From assembly GCF_900880625.1 (NCBI RefSeq), contig NZ_CAAHFB010000006.1, positions 186,001-250,000 of the forward strand: a stretch of DNA of 64,000 nt, written 5' to 3'. The translations under genes were made by a program, and so were the position numbers. The notes under the pieces are model-generated. The model had not been told where the DNA came from. It saw only the letters and a list, made by a program, of their open reading frames with translations, and made no database searches. Source of the stretch: Halorhabdus rudnickae (GTDB lineage: Archaea; Halobacteriota; Halobacteria; Halobacteriales; Haloarculaceae). Positions 9,115 through 19,000 of this stretch are shown here, in pieces (positions within the stretch are counted from its first letter, which is position 1; the number at the start of each line of letters is the position of its first letter).

Positions 9115-9402
9115 ATGCGGACGATTCAAGACGCGACCGACCGACTCAGAATGCACCACTATCCGACCACGACCGCCGACCTGCTGGCCGCGTGCGGCGA
9201 CGTCGAGATAGAGTACTCGGACGGATCGGAGACACTCGCGGAAGTCTTCGGCCGCCTCGACGCAGAAACCTACGAAACACACGAAGAGGCTACAGCGGCG
9301 CTATACTCTGCCGTCAGCGCCGGCGCTATCGGCCGGAAGTTCTACAGCGATCGCGATCCGTTCAGCCCCGGTGCTGATGTCCGTACCCAGCGGTCGCTGT
9401 AG
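9115..9402 (+). CDS. Small haloarchaeal protein (DUF5789-like)
   Basis: A 95-residue acidic protein with RMHHYPTTTADLLAACGD, LAEVFGRLDAETYETHEEA and AIGRKFYSDRDPF motifs, which I associate with the haloarchaeal DUF5789 family; it looks like a small alpha/beta domain. The upstream region 9060-9114 is AT-rich with TATA-like stretches (ttaattgttaaggtttatta), giving an almost leaderless transcript. A second ATG at 9111 lies in another frame and is not used. Function unknown. Confidence 0.72.
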   Translation: MRTIQDATDRLRMHHYPTTTADLLAACGDVEIEYSDGSETLAEVFGRLDAETYETHEEATAALYSAVSAGAIGRKFYSDRDPFSPGADVRTQRSL

Positions 9403-9427
9403 GCGGCGTCTCGGACACCGAAGCAGG

Positions 9428-9835
9428 TCACTTCCTGAGGAATTCCGGGAGTCGTTCGGCCTCGAGTTCATCCTCGATCGGTCGATCGAGTAGATCCAGC
9501 GAATCCAGTGCGGCCGGGAGTCCGTCACGATCGCCGGTCGGCAGGGCGTCCTCGTCGACTGTGGTCTTCGGACCGTCGTCCTCGACGAGTGCGTCCCAGA
9601 CGTCCTCGTCCTCGTCGAACTCCCGGCGTTTCCCCGTTGCCTTTTGTTTGCCCTCCTGGTAGGCGAGTTCGACGATGCTACGGTCATAAGAGTTGACCGT
9701 CGTCTCGAGAACGCGGTCGTACTCCTCGGGATCGGGATCACCAAGGACCGAAGCCACACCCAGGGCAAACGCTCGCTCGGCGGCCTCGTTCTTGCCCAGT
9801 GTTTCCCACTCGGTACCGTAGGTGCGGTCGTACAT
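9428..9835 (-). CDS. Acidic haloarchaeal protein coupled to RAD55-like ATPase
   Basis: A 135-residue protein starting MYDRTYGTEWETLGKNEAAERAFALGVAS, with a helical N-terminal half and a very acidic C-terminal tail ending LPEFLRK. Start at 9835 is set by coupling: the upstream ATPase gene ends in TGA one base before this ATG on the minus strand, so the two are translated together. I recognise no enzyme domain. The pairing suggests it is a partner or regulator of the ATPase; that is inference. Confidence 0.75.
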   Translation of the reverse strand: MYDRTYGTEWETLGKNEAAERAFALGVASVLGDPDPEEYDRVLETTVNSYDRSIVELAYQEGKQKATGKRREFDEDEDVWDALVEDDGPKTTVDEDALPTGDRDGLPAALDSLDLLDRPIEDELEAERLPEFLRK

Positions 9836-9836
9836 A

Positions 9837-10523
9837 TCAGGCCTGGACCTTCCGGTCCGTGTGGACGCACAATCCCTCGTCAGAAAACTCGATCTCGCGG
9901 ATGTCACAGTCGATGGCAGTCCCGCGCATCTTGATCACCTGGATGCCCCGTTGCATCCCGCCGGACTCCAAGAAGTTGTGGAAGAAGATCACGCCGTGGG
10001 CCAGGTAGTGCTCGTCCGAGTAGGCACTCGGGTCGGTCATCTCCGAAATGAGGACGATCGTGGCGTCGGTCTGTTTCAGCGCCGAGAGAAAGCCCGTGAT
10101 CTCGTCGCTGACATCGTTGAAGAAGTGCTGAAGCAACATCGTCGAGTCGATCACGACGCGGTCGACATCGTTGGACTCGATGTAGGCTACGAGGCGGTTT
10201 GTCAGCCCACCCTCCTTGCCGAACTGCGAGATCGCGCGCTTGCCTGGTTCTGTCACGAGGTTGAGGAACTGGACGGCGTTTGACTGGATCGCCCGGTCGA
10301 ACCCGAACTCGAAGCCGGACATGTCCTCCTGCAGTTCCTTCTTGGTCTCGTGCATAGTCACATACAGACAGTTCTCGCCTTCCTTAGCACCCTGGGTGAT
10401 GAACATCGAGGAGAACGTCGTCTTCCCGCTACCTGGCGGGCCGCTGACGACGTAGAGGCGGTCCGACAGCAATCCACCGTCGACGAGGTCGTCGAACCCC
10501 GGCACACCACTGGCCACACGCAT
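9837..10523 (-). CDS. RAD55/KaiC-like RecA-superfamily ATPase
   Basis: A 228-residue protein with the KaiC/RAD55 start VASGVPGFDDLVDGGL, Walker A GPPGSGKT near residue 30, a Walker-B-like strand VDRVVIDSTMLL near 120 and VLISEMTD. It has one ATPase domain and no obvious output domain. Such single-domain RAD55-like ATPases are widespread in haloarchaea and are often called HTR-like because they lie near signalling genes. Catalytic Glu after the Walker A domain is not obvious, so it may act as a nucleotide-dependent switch. Followed at once by the gene ending at 9428. Confidence 0.82.
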   Translation of the reverse strand: MRVASGVPGFDDLVDGGLLSDRLYVVSGPPGSGKTTFSSMFITQGAKEGENCLYVTMHETKKELQEDMSGFEFGFDRAIQSNAVQFLNLVTEPGKRAISQFGKEGGLTNRLVAYIESNDVDRVVIDSTMLLQHFFNDVSDEITGFLSALKQTDATIVLISEMTDPSAYSDEHYLAHGVIFFHNFLESGGMQRGIQVIKMRGTAIDCDIREIEFSDEGLCVHTDRKVQA

Positions 10524-10591
10524 ATTTGAGCTATGACACCGTCGGCACTAAGGTGTTTCTTCAGTGTTCTCAGTGATGATACTCGAATGGC

Positions 10592-10867
10592 TCAGCGCAG
10601 TGCCCGAATACACTCCCGACAGTAGGTATAACTCGACTCGCACGCGTTGGACGCCCCACAGTGTGGACACCGAATCGATCCGTCGGCGACTGCCCCGTCG
10701 CGGTCCGGGCTATCTATCGCCGGATGCATCGCCAGGTCACCCTCGCCGTACCCCGGCGTCGGTTCCTCGATAGTGGTCCGATCACCCTGGAGGTACCAGT
10801 AGACGACCGCCTGAAACAGCAAGAATCCCAGGGCATACGCCAGGATCCAGCCCCAGACAGGAGCCAT
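10592..10867 (-). CDS. Membrane-anchored zinc-ribbon protein
   Basis: A 91-residue protein with one N-terminal transmembrane helix (VWGWILAYALGFLLFQAVVYWYL), an acidic linker and a C-terminal zinc ribbon (IRCPHCGASN...TYCREC). Its architecture matches a common small haloarchaeal family (DUF7577-like, from memory). The ribbon would face the cytoplasm or outside depending on topology, which cannot be told. It is 59 bp upstream-adjacent to the HalX regulator gene on the same strand. Confidence 0.7.
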   Translation of the reverse strand: MAPVWGWILAYALGFLLFQAVVYWYLQGDRTTIEEPTPGYGEGDLAMHPAIDSPDRDGAVADGSIRCPHCGASNACESSYTYCRECIRALR

Positions 10868-10925
10868 GTGCTAACGTATGTCTCGGTAGTACTTGGGTTT
10901 TCGGTTCAAGAAGAGTCCGGCCGCG

Positions 10926-11513
10926 CTATCGGTCCTCTTCGCTGTCTGTGTCGAGGTCTGTGAATACGGTAGAGAGATCGTCGTCGTCGAAAGTCGAGAG
11001 CGTGTCGTCGAGTTCCGCTCTGAGTTCGTCCCGTCGGTCCAGCAGTTGCTGGAACGCATCGTTGTGATTTAGCTCGGCTTCGCTCTTGTTGGCCCGGAGG
11101 GTGGCCAGTTTCGTCGTCAACCGGTAAAACTGCTGGAACTGCTCCTCGTAGGACTGAAAGGACAGGAGTCGCTCGATGGTGTCGAATAAGTCTTCGCGGG
11201 AGACTGGCTTGGTGATGTAGTCGTCGAACGGCATCTCGATGACGTCGAAGTCCGGGTCGACGGCCGTGACCATCGCGATCCGACAGTCCAGAGTGCGATC
11301 GCGAATCCTATCGAGGACCTCGTCGCCGGAGATCCCCGGCATCCGCCGATCCAGCAGGATGACGTCGATGGTCTCGTCGACGGTTTCGAGGGCTTCCTGG
11401 CCGCTGTAGGCCGTCAGAACCGTGTATCGGTCCTCGAGTTGGGCCGCGTAGGCGTCGGCGACATCTGACTCGTCGTCGACCACCAGCACGATAGGGGCGA
11501 CACTTGCGGACAT
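10926..11513 (-). CDS. HalX-domain response regulator
   Basis: A 195-residue protein: residues 5-120 are a receiver with VVDDESD, phosphoacceptor Asp55 in LLDRRMPG, the Thr in MVTAVDP and the Lys in ITKPVS. Residues 125-190 form the HalX domain, a helical coiled region (YEEQFQQFYRLTTKLATLRANKSEAEL) typical of haloarchaeal regulators. No DNA-binding domain is present, so output is probably by protein interaction. A partner kinase is not adjacent; the hybrid kinase at 16-19.3 kb is one candidate. Confidence 0.9.
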   Translation of the reverse strand: MSASVAPIVLVVDDESDVADAYAAQLEDRYTVLTAYSGQEALETVDETIDVILLDRRMPGISGDEVLDRIRDRTLDCRIAMVTAVDPDFDVIEMPFDDYITKPVSREDLFDTIERLLSFQSYEEQFQQFYRLTTKLATLRANKSEAELNHNDAFQQLLDRRDELRAELDDTLSTFDDDDLSTVFTDLDTDSEEDR

Positions 11514-11703
11514 CTAACGATCGATACTGGCGTGGCAGATGTGATAAGGTTTCTGGCGTTTGATCCACTGGAGTCCAACGCCCCCTATTGGATCCAGTCG
11601 ATCCGGGGTCGGACGATCCGAAGAAGGAAACGGGCGTCATCGACGCCGACGAAACCTCGCCGGTATCCGGTGGCTTAAGCACGATTCGGTGCCACGTCTG
11701 ATC

Positions 11704-12765
11704 ATGACTGACGACTCCACTGGGGAATGGCCTCTCCACAGACTGATGACCGATGTAGTCGGTTCGGGCCACAAGTCCGCCGACGACATGACGCGGTCGC
11801 AGGCCCGAGAAGCCATGAACCGGATCTTGGCTGGCGAGCCTGCCGAGACGACTCTGGGCGCGTTCTGGCTTGCCAACCGCTGGAAGCGCAACACCCCCGA
11901 AGAACTCGCCGCGTTCGTCGACGTCCTGCGTGAGGAGAGCGTGCGAACGGCGACACCGGAGGCTGACCCGGTCGACTGTGGGGCCAACTACGACGGCAAA
12001 GGCTCGACCGCGCTGCTCGGCGTCGCCGCCGGACTCGTCGCCGCGGCGGCCGGGACGCCAGTCGTCGTCCACAGCGGTGATCGCGTCCCGACACAGAAAC
12101 AGACCGCATACAGGCACGTCCTCGAAGCACTCGGCGTCCGGACGGACCTCGAACCGGACGAGAGCGCCGACATGGTCGACGACGTAGGCTTTGGGTTCTA
12201 CTACCAGCCCAACGTCGATCCCGGGACGACAGCGCTGTTGGACCGCCGCGACGAGATGGGCGTCCGGACGTTCCTCAACACTGTCGAGACGCTGATCGAC
12301 CCCGCAAACGCGACCGTTCACCTGGGTAGTTTCTATCATCTTGCGTTCGCGAAGAAACTTGCCGGCACGCTCGAAGCGTCCCGGGAACTCCCCTTCGAGC
12401 GCGCGCTGTTCGTCCAGGGTCTAGAGGGGTACGACGACGTCCGGCCCGGTTCGACGACGATCGCAGAGTGGGACGGCGGCGAGGGGATTGCGGACGCGAC
12501 GATCGAAACTGCCGAGTACGGGTTCGGCGCGAGCGAGGACGCCCTGGAAGTGGCTGACGTCGCCGCCGACTCCGCCACCATCACCGAGGACGTTCTGGCG
12601 GGCGAACGGACGGACGCGTTCGCCGATGCCGTGGCACTCAACGCCGCGTTGCGCATGTACGCACGCGAAGATGTCGCCGATATCAACACAGGTGTCGAGA
12701 CCGCCCGAGAGATACTCCAGAGCGGTGAGGCGTCAGCAAAACTGAACGCACTCCGGGCGTTCTGA
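11704..12765 (+). CDS. TrpD-like glycosyltransferase family 3 protein (YbiB/TrpD2 type)
   Basis: A 353-residue protein with the N-terminal helical domain of the anthranilate phosphoribosyltransferase family (MTRSQAREAMNRILAGE) and the alpha/beta domain (GVAAGLVAAAAGTPVVVHSGD, RTFLNTVETLIDPANA, VQGLEGYDDVRPGS). The diagnostic glycine-rich PRPP loop of true TrpD, usually GTGGDG, is here DCGANYDGKGST, so genuine TrpD activity is doubtful; it fits the TrpD2/YbiB branch, some of which bind nucleic acid. The ATG at 11704 is used because the longer frame adds an arginine-rich, non-acidic 48 residues. It stands alone, far from tryptophan genes. Confidence 0.75.
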   Translation: MTDDSTGEWPLHRLMTDVVGSGHKSADDMTRSQAREAMNRILAGEPAETTLGAFWLANRWKRNTPEELAAFVDVLREESVRTATPEADPVDCGANYDGKGSTALLGVAAGLVAAAAGTPVVVHSGDRVPTQKQTAYRHVLEALGVRTDLEPDESADMVDDVGFGFYYQPNVDPGTTALLDRRDEMGVRTFLNTVETLIDPANATVHLGSFYHLAFAKKLAGTLEASRELPFERALFVQGLEGYDDVRPGSTTIAEWDGGEGIADATIETAEYGFGASEDALEVADVAADSATITEDVLAGERTDAFADAVALNAALRMYAREDVADINTGVETAREILQSGEASAKLNALRAF

Positions 12766-12816
12766 GCCGGTGACCGGAGTCCCCGGAGCTATAGTTCTAC
12801 GGGCCCTTGGCCCGGT

Positions 12817-13149
12817 ATGGTCGAAGTCTCCTACTACTGCCCGTACTGCGGCGCGGTCACGAGCGTCGATCGCGCCCCGGAGTTACGGGACCGATCAGTG
12901 CAGGCCCAGCCGGATCCCGAACGGGAGTATGCAGCCACGACGGGCGACCTCGATGCCGCAGACGGTATCGAGCTCGTCTGTCTAGGTGACGTAGACGTAC
13001 CCGATCGAGGACCGAGCCGGCCCGCGACGGACAACGCACCACCAAGGACCGACCGACAGGACGGCCCGATACCCGGCAAGGACGGCTGTGGTCGGACGTT
13101 CTACCTGAACTACTACCAGTCGCCGACGTGGGTCGAGCCACGAACCTGA
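12817..13149 (+). CDS. Zinc-binding small hypothetical protein
   Basis: A 110-residue acidic protein with an N-terminal CPYCG zinc knuckle (SYYCPYCGAV) and further Cys at LVCLG and KDGCGRTFYLNYY, which together could make one zinc ribbon split by a 70-residue disordered insert. No known family recalled. It is 51 bp after the TrpD-like gene and 30 bp before the next membrane gene, so it may be in an operon with them. Confidence 0.65.
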   Translation: MVEVSYYCPYCGAVTSVDRAPELRDRSVQAQPDPEREYAATTGDLDAADGIELVCLGDVDVPDRGPSRPATDNAPPRTDRQDGPIPGKDGCGRTFYLNYYQSPTWVEPRT

Positions 13150-13179
13150 TCGGTGGGACCCGTTCCCGACTCTCCCCCG

Positions 13180-13566
13180 ATGGACCTCAGAACCCTTCCC
13201 GAGCGAGTCGTGCCCGCCTGGTTCGAGGCGGGCCTGTTCGCCCTCGAAGACGTCCTCGAGCCACAGCCACTACCCGAAGCCGACGCCGTTCTCTGGGCGG
13301 TCGTCATTGTGGGATCTGCCCTGGATGTCGTGACCACTATCGTCGGTGTCGGGTCGGGCCTCTCTGAAGGGAACGCAGTCGCACGCGCGTTCATGGCTAC
13401 CTACGGGACGCCGGGGATCGGCGCGCTCAAACTCCTGGCCCTGCTCGCGCTGGTGGGTGCCTGGGGATACCTGAAAGGCGAGTCCTCGCGACTCGTCCTC
13501 ATGGGATTTGCACTGGTGACGCTGCTGGTGAGCGCCCTCAACACACTCACGCTCGCGGGACTGTGA
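13180..13566 (+). CDS. DUF5658-like integral membrane protein 1
   Basis: A 128-residue protein with three transmembrane helices after a 40-residue soluble N-terminus: ADAVLWAVVIVGSALDVVTTIVGV, GIGALKLLALLALVGAWGYL and LVLMGFALVTLLVSALNTLTL. The first helix ends in LDVVTT and is followed by LSEGNAVARAF, the mark of the DUF5658 family. It is paralogous to the next gene. ATG 13180 is preferred to GTG 13153 because it begins the conserved-looking region. Function unknown. Confidence 0.75.
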   Translation: MDLRTLPERVVPAWFEAGLFALEDVLEPQPLPEADAVLWAVVIVGSALDVVTTIVGVGSGLSEGNAVARAFMATYGTPGIGALKLLALLALVGAWGYLKGESSRLVLMGFALVTLLVSALNTLTLAGL

Positions 13567-13777
13567 GCGGTTCGACGCTCGGTGTTCCACTGACACACCG
13601 TCGACGGACATACACTGTTGAAGCGCACCCACCGACGACTGACCTGGACGACACTCATCGTCGCCACCCCTTACCCGAGATGAAATTCAGGATCGAAAAA
13701 ATAAATAAGCCGGTCGTTGACACGGCAGGTAGTCGGGCGACGGACGGGGGATCCGTCGTCCACGGAAAGTGGGATGG

Positions 13778-14161
13778 ATGGGAGACCAGCAGACAGCTAC
13801 CGACCGGACAGTATCGACGCGAGAGAGTATCGACGCGACAACCAACATCGAGCGAGGGATCTCGCTTTCGACACTCACGGTCGCGCTCTGGACGGCAGTG
13901 CTCGCGGCGTCGGCCCTCGACATCCTGACGACGACACTGGGTCTTGGGCGTGGGCTCTCGGAGGGGAACGCGCTGACCCGATGGCTCCTCGAGACAGTCG
14001 GTGTCCCCGGACTCGCAGGACTGAAAGTCGCCGCTTTGGCCGTTCTCGCCGTGACCTGGTACCTCGTCGACGAACAACAGGGACAGGCCGCCCTCGCGGG
14101 GTTCGGTGGCGTCACCGCGGTCGTGGTCGCGCTCAACGTCGTCACGATCGCCACCGCGTGA
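13778..14161 (+). CDS. DUF5658-like integral membrane protein 2
   Basis: A 127-residue paralogue of the preceding gene: ALDILTTTLGLGRGLSEGNALTRWLLETVGVPGLAGLKV matches the first copy block by block, followed by two further helices. The N-terminal 30 residues differ and are polar. ATG 13778 (MGDQQTATD) is chosen over the GTG at 13769. The 210-bp gap between the copies holds no gene. Tandem duplication of this family suggests hetero-oligomers or dosage, but no role is known. A short stem (cgcg-ccaaag-cgcg) follows the stop and could end transcription. Confidence 0.75.
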   Translation: MGDQQTATDRTVSTRESIDATTNIERGISLSTLTVALWTAVLAASALDILTTTLGLGRGLSEGNALTRWLLETVGVPGLAGLKVAALAVLAVTWYLVDEQQGQAALAGFGGVTAVVVALNVVTIATA

Positions 14162-14266
14162 TATCCTCCCCGCGCCAAAGCGCGAGGCTCTCACCTCGAA
14201 CTTTCCGTAACTCCCGCCCGGGATCGCGGCCGCCGATTTAAGGCCGTCCCGCCCCAGAAACGGGGC

Positions 14267-15307
14267 ATGCGCGCAGCCGTCTACCACGGCCCAGGCGAAA
14301 TCGCGATCGAAGAAGTTCCCAACCCCGAGATCGAATCACCGACGGACGCGATCGTCCGCGTGACCCATACTGCCATCTGCGGGTCGGACCTCTGGCCGTA
14401 CCGCGGAGAATCCGATCGGGACGTACCGTCCCGTATCGGTCACGAGCCGATGGGCATCGTCGAGGAGACGGGCGACGACGTGCGCTCGGTCGAGCCCGGG
14501 GATCGCGTGTTCGCCCCCTTCGTCATCAGCTGTGGCGAGTGTGAGTTCTGCCGAAAGGGACTCCACACGTCCTGTGTGAACGGCGACTCCTGGGGCGGCG
14601 AGAACGGCGGCGCCCAGGGCGAGTACGTCCGGGCGCGTCACGCGGATGGAACGCTCGTGCGCGTTCCCGACCGCCACGCCGACGACGAGGACACACTCCG
14701 TGCGATCCTCCCACTGACAGACGTTATGGGAACCGGCCACCACGCCGCCGTCAGTGCGGGTGTGGCGGCGGGCGCGACCTGCGTGGTCGTTGGCGACGGC
14801 GCGGTCGGACTGTGTGGCGTCCTCGCCGCGCGACGACTCGGCGCCGAACGGATCGTCGCGATGGGCCACCACGAGGACCGCCTGGAACTCGCCGAACAGT
14901 TCGGCGCCACCGAAACCATCGCTGCCCGTGGCGACGATGCGATCGAACGCGCACTGGAGGTTACGCACGGCGGCGCGAATCACGTCATGGAATGTGTCGG
15001 GGCCGCCAGCGCGATGGACACCGCGATCGCCGTCGCCCGACCCGGTGGAACCGTCGGGTACGTCGGTGTCCCACACGGGACCGACGAGGAAGGACTCGAC
15101 GTGTTCGGGCTGTTCGGTGACAACGTCACGCTCCGGGGTGGCGTCGCGCCAGTGCGGGCCTACGCCGAGGAGCTGCTCGCAGACGTGATCGGTGGAACTC
15201 TGGACCCTTCACCGATCTTCACGAAAACGGTCGACCTGGATGGGGTACCTGACGGGTACCAAGCGATGGACGAGCGTGAAGCGATCAAGGTGCTGGTCAA
15301 GACGTGA
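14267..15307 (+). CDS. Zinc-dependent alcohol dehydrogenase (MDR superfamily)
   Basis: A 346-residue medium-chain dehydrogenase. Catalytic zinc ligands are in ICGSDLW (Cys near 38) and GHEPMG (His-Glu near 63); the structural zinc lobe has CGECEFCRKGLHTSC near residues 89-103; the cofactor fold has VVGDGAVGLCGV near 170. This layout is that of NAD(P)-dependent alcohol, sorbitol or threonine dehydrogenases. Substrate cannot be deduced. It stands alone, convergent with the membrane gene ending at 15328. ATG 14267 directly precedes the conserved RAAVYHGPGEI start. Confidence 0.88.
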   Translation: MRAAVYHGPGEIAIEEVPNPEIESPTDAIVRVTHTAICGSDLWPYRGESDRDVPSRIGHEPMGIVEETGDDVRSVEPGDRVFAPFVISCGECEFCRKGLHTSCVNGDSWGGENGGAQGEYVRARHADGTLVRVPDRHADDEDTLRAILPLTDVMGTGHHAAVSAGVAAGATCVVVGDGAVGLCGVLAARRLGAERIVAMGHHEDRLELAEQFGATETIAARGDDAIERALEVTHGGANHVMECVGAASAMDTAIAVARPGGTVGYVGVPHGTDEEGLDVFGLFGDNVTLRGGVAPVRAYAEELLADVIGGTLDPSPIFTKTVDLDGVPDGYQAMDEREAIKVLVKT

Positions 15308-15327
15308 TGGCTGCCGGTGAGCCGAAC

Positions 15328-15864
15328 TCAATTCGACTGCTGTGGTGCCCGGCCGAGAATCCGATCCGCGAGACTCCCGAGGGCCTTCAGCGCGACATTG
15401 ACGTAGAGGCCAACGAGAAAGGACACGCCGGCGGTGAAGCGCGCGCCCTCGACGCCCTCGACGCCGCCGAAGTTTCCGACGAAGAGGTAGACGCCGGCCG
15501 CGAGGATACACGCGGCCGGGATCCGCATCGCCATCTCCACTAAGTGCTCCCAGCGGTTCCACTCCGTGTACTGGTCGAGTTTGTGCATCAGACGGGTGAA
15601 GATGTACCCGAGCGTCCCGAGCGCGGCGTAGAGATACACGTACACGGGAATCGTCACCGGATTCGTTTCGGATCCTTCGGGGATGGCGACGACCCACTCG
15701 AAGAGACCGGTTGACAGTGCGATCCCGACTGCCGTCAGGGCTCCGAACACCGCAATCACGATCCAGTTCAACAACGACCAGTCGCCCCCGTCGCCGACCG
15801 TCTCGGTCGCCCCCGTCGCCTCGGAGGGTGTCCCCGTTTCCCCCTGCAGTCCGTCCGGCACCAT
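15328..15864 (-). CDS. Four-helix membrane protein, unknown function
   Basis: A 178-residue protein with a short acidic N-terminus and about four hydrophobic segments: LLNWIVIAVFGALTAVGIALSTG, IPVYVYLYAALGTLGYIFTRL, IPAACILAAGVYLFVG and FTAGVSFLVGLYVNVALKAL. Between helices 2 and 3 lies the conserved-looking LMHKLDQYTEWNRWEHLVEMAMR. It resembles small haloarchaeal membrane proteins without assigned role. Single gene, divergent from nothing close. Confidence 0.7.
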   Translation of the reverse strand: MVPDGLQGETGTPSEATGATETVGDGGDWSLLNWIVIAVFGALTAVGIALSTGLFEWVVAIPEGSETNPVTIPVYVYLYAALGTLGYIFTRLMHKLDQYTEWNRWEHLVEMAMRIPAACILAAGVYLFVGNFGGVEGVEGARFTAGVSFLVGLYVNVALKALGSLADRILGRAPQQSN

Positions 15865-16008
15865 GAACGACGTATTGGATTAGCAATAGTAAAAGCCACC
15901 GTCGTCTGCGTCCGGACAGAAAACGGACTCACCGACGATGCGACACACGATCCCGCGGCCGACGCCGACCCGGTGAACCCTAGGCGCGTCTGGGCAACCT
16001 CACAGCGA

Positions 16009-19000
16009 CTACTCGACGGCGACGCCGGTAATCTCGAAGCGAGCGCCGCCGTCGTGACTTTCGGTGATAGCGATCTCCCAGCCGTGGACATCGACAGCCC
16101 GTTCGACGATGGCGAGCCCGTATCCCGTCCCGTCGTCAGTCGAATAACCGACGTCGAAGACGGTCGACCGCTCGTCAGCAGAGATTCCGGGTCCATCGTC
16201 AGCGACGTAAAAGCCGTCCTCGAGATCGCCGACCGTTACGGTCACGGCCCCACCCCCGTGTTCGACGGCGTCCTGACGAACTTGTGAGTCAGGGCTCGTG
16301 GAGCCATGCTCCACGGCGTTCCCGAACAGGTTCTGGAGAACGTGTTGTAACTGGCTTCGATCGGCCCGAACTGCCTGTTCGGTTTCGAGTACGAGCGTGG
16401 CGTCGGCCGTCGCGACCGTCTCCCAGCAGCGCTCAGCCAGTTCCCCCAGGTCGAGTGTCTCGATGTCGATGCCCCTGTCGCGCTCCAGCGTGAGTCCGAG
16501 CAGGTCGTCGATCAGCGTCTCCATGCGCTCGTGGGCGTCCATCACGGTATCGAGTGCCCCGGCGTCGTACTCCTGGGCGAGGAGTTCGACGTTGCCGCGA
16601 GCGACCGACAGCGGGTTTCGGAGATCGTGGCTCACGATGCTTGCAAACTCCGCTAACCGCTCGTTGTGGCGTTCGAGGCGGCGTTCGTGTTCGAGTCGGT
16701 CGAGCGCACTCTCGGCGTGGCTCACCAGGAGTTCCGCCAGTTCGAGGTCGGATTCGTCGAATGCACCCGGTTGCTCGGCTACGGCCTGGAACACGCCGTG
16801 CTCCCCGATCGGGACGCTGATCCGCGATCGAAACGGACCCTGTGAGTGAGCCGCCGGGTGGGTCTGAACGTCGTCGACCAACAGCGACTCGCCCGTTCGA
16901 TACGTTTCTGTGACGACCCCGTCCCCAACCGACAGCTCCGCTGTCGCGTTCTCGGGGGCGTCCGCCGAGAGAGCGACAGTCCGGAGCGTCCCGTCTGCCT
17001 CGATGTCGATGGCACTGAGGTCGAACTCGAGGATCTCCTCGCTGGCTTCGATCGTCCGGTCGTAGACGTACTCGGCGGACTCACATGCCTGGAGAGCTGT
17101 CGCGACGTCGTGTAAGGCCTCGAGTTTCTGTTCACGACGTTCGCGGTCCGTGACGTCGATGGCCGTCAGGTACACGCGAGAATAGTCGTCAGCGTTCGCG
17201 TCCGGAACCCGGACGTCGAGGATCTCATCCATCCGGTCACCGTCGAAGGTCTGTGCGACAGTCTGGACCCGAAAGTGAGTCTCACCGTCGGCGAGTCGAC
17301 GCCAGAGCTCGGCGTTGGCCGCGTAAGCCTCCGGGGTAAAGAGCTCATCCACGTTCGCCATCAGAGCCTCCTTCGACGGCGCACCGTACCGGTCTACCGC
17401 CTCCGCTGAGACGTCCAGAATCTCGACGAGTTCCAGAATCGTGTGGACCTCCGCGGGGTTCGCTTCGATATACGCTTGCACGTCATCAACCTCGCCCCGC
17501 AACGACTCGACGTACTCTCTCACGGCCGAGAAATCTTCTACCCAGACGACGGCTGGGTTCGACTCGAACAGCGATCGATAGCGGCATTCGCTCTCGGCGA
17601 GGGCCTGTTCGCGTTGCTTGCGCTCGTCGATGTCGAGGTTGATCCCGACCGCCCGGATCGGATCGCCCTGTTCGTCCCGGTCGACGAGCCGCCCGACACA
17701 ACGGATCCACAGCCAGGAGTCGTCGTCGGTTCGCACCCGGAGTTCGTCATCGAAATCCGCTGTCTCGCCGGAGAGATGGGCCTGGAATTTCTCCCGGGCC
17801 GCCGGCAAGTCGTCGGGATGGACGCGCGCCTCCCAGGCGTCGATATGGGAGTCGATGTCCGCCGGCGAGGACTCGAGCATCGTCGCCCACTGGTCGTTGA
17901 ACTGGACGGTGTCGGTCCGAACGTCCCAGTCCCAGATGCCGATCCCGGCCGCATCGACAGCCAGGTCGAGTCGCTCTTTGAGTCGGCGCAGTTCCCGCTC
18001 GCGTTCGGTCCGTTTGGTGATATCACGCATCGAACCGACGACCCCGATGATCGTCCCATCGTCGTCACGCAGCGGGTAGTCCCGTACGGAGAACGTCCGG
18101 GGCTCGCCGTCAGGCCCGGCCCGTTCGATCTCGTAGCTGAGAACGTTCCCGTTCAGGACAGCTTCTTCGCGTTGCTCGATGGCCGCGTCCCACTGGTCAC
18201 CGAGAACGTCCGGCAGCGGCAGGTCGCCGACGTCGTCGGCCCCGATCCCGTGGAACTCTCGATAGCGCTCGTTGGCGAAGATCAACGTATACTCCCTGTC
18301 GATGCCTGCCAGAAGATCACTCGAGGACTCGACTACGTGCTCGTAGAGCCGAAGATCTGCCCGCTGTTCGCGCAGTTCCCGTTCGCTCTCGACGCGATGG
18401 ATCGCGTGGGCGACGTCCTGGCCCAACTCGACCAGTAGGTCCCGTTCCCGGTCGTCGATGAATTCCGCACACCCGCTATAGACAGTCAACACCCCGTACA
18501 GCGTGTCTTCGTACAGCAGCGGGATCGCCGCGACGCCGCGAATGTCGTACTCACGAGCCAGCGTCTGCCAGGTATCCGCAGATGGATCCACGGGAATCGA
18601 CTGGGTAGTCGCCAGTTCCCGATCGCGGAACGCGCGTCGGACCGGTGCGGTGGTCGCGTCAGTCGCTTCGATGACCGACGGAACCGCCTCGAGGTAGCCG
18701 GTAGCATCGCCGGCGCTGGCACGGAAATGGATCTGCTGGCCCGAATCGCCCTCGTCGACGCCGATCCAGGCCAGCCGGTAGGGATCGACCTGGCTGATCG
18801 TCCGACAGACCGCCGACTCGATCGCCTCGCGGCTTCGAGCACGGACGAGGTCCTGATTGATCTCCCGGAGAATCTCTCGGATCCGGGACACCGCCTCCGC
18901 CCGTTCCCGGCTGCGAGTCGTGTCGACGGCGTTGACGATCTTGTTGGCGAGGAGAACATACTGACTGGTGCCACCCTGTTTTTGCAGGTAGTCAGTGATA

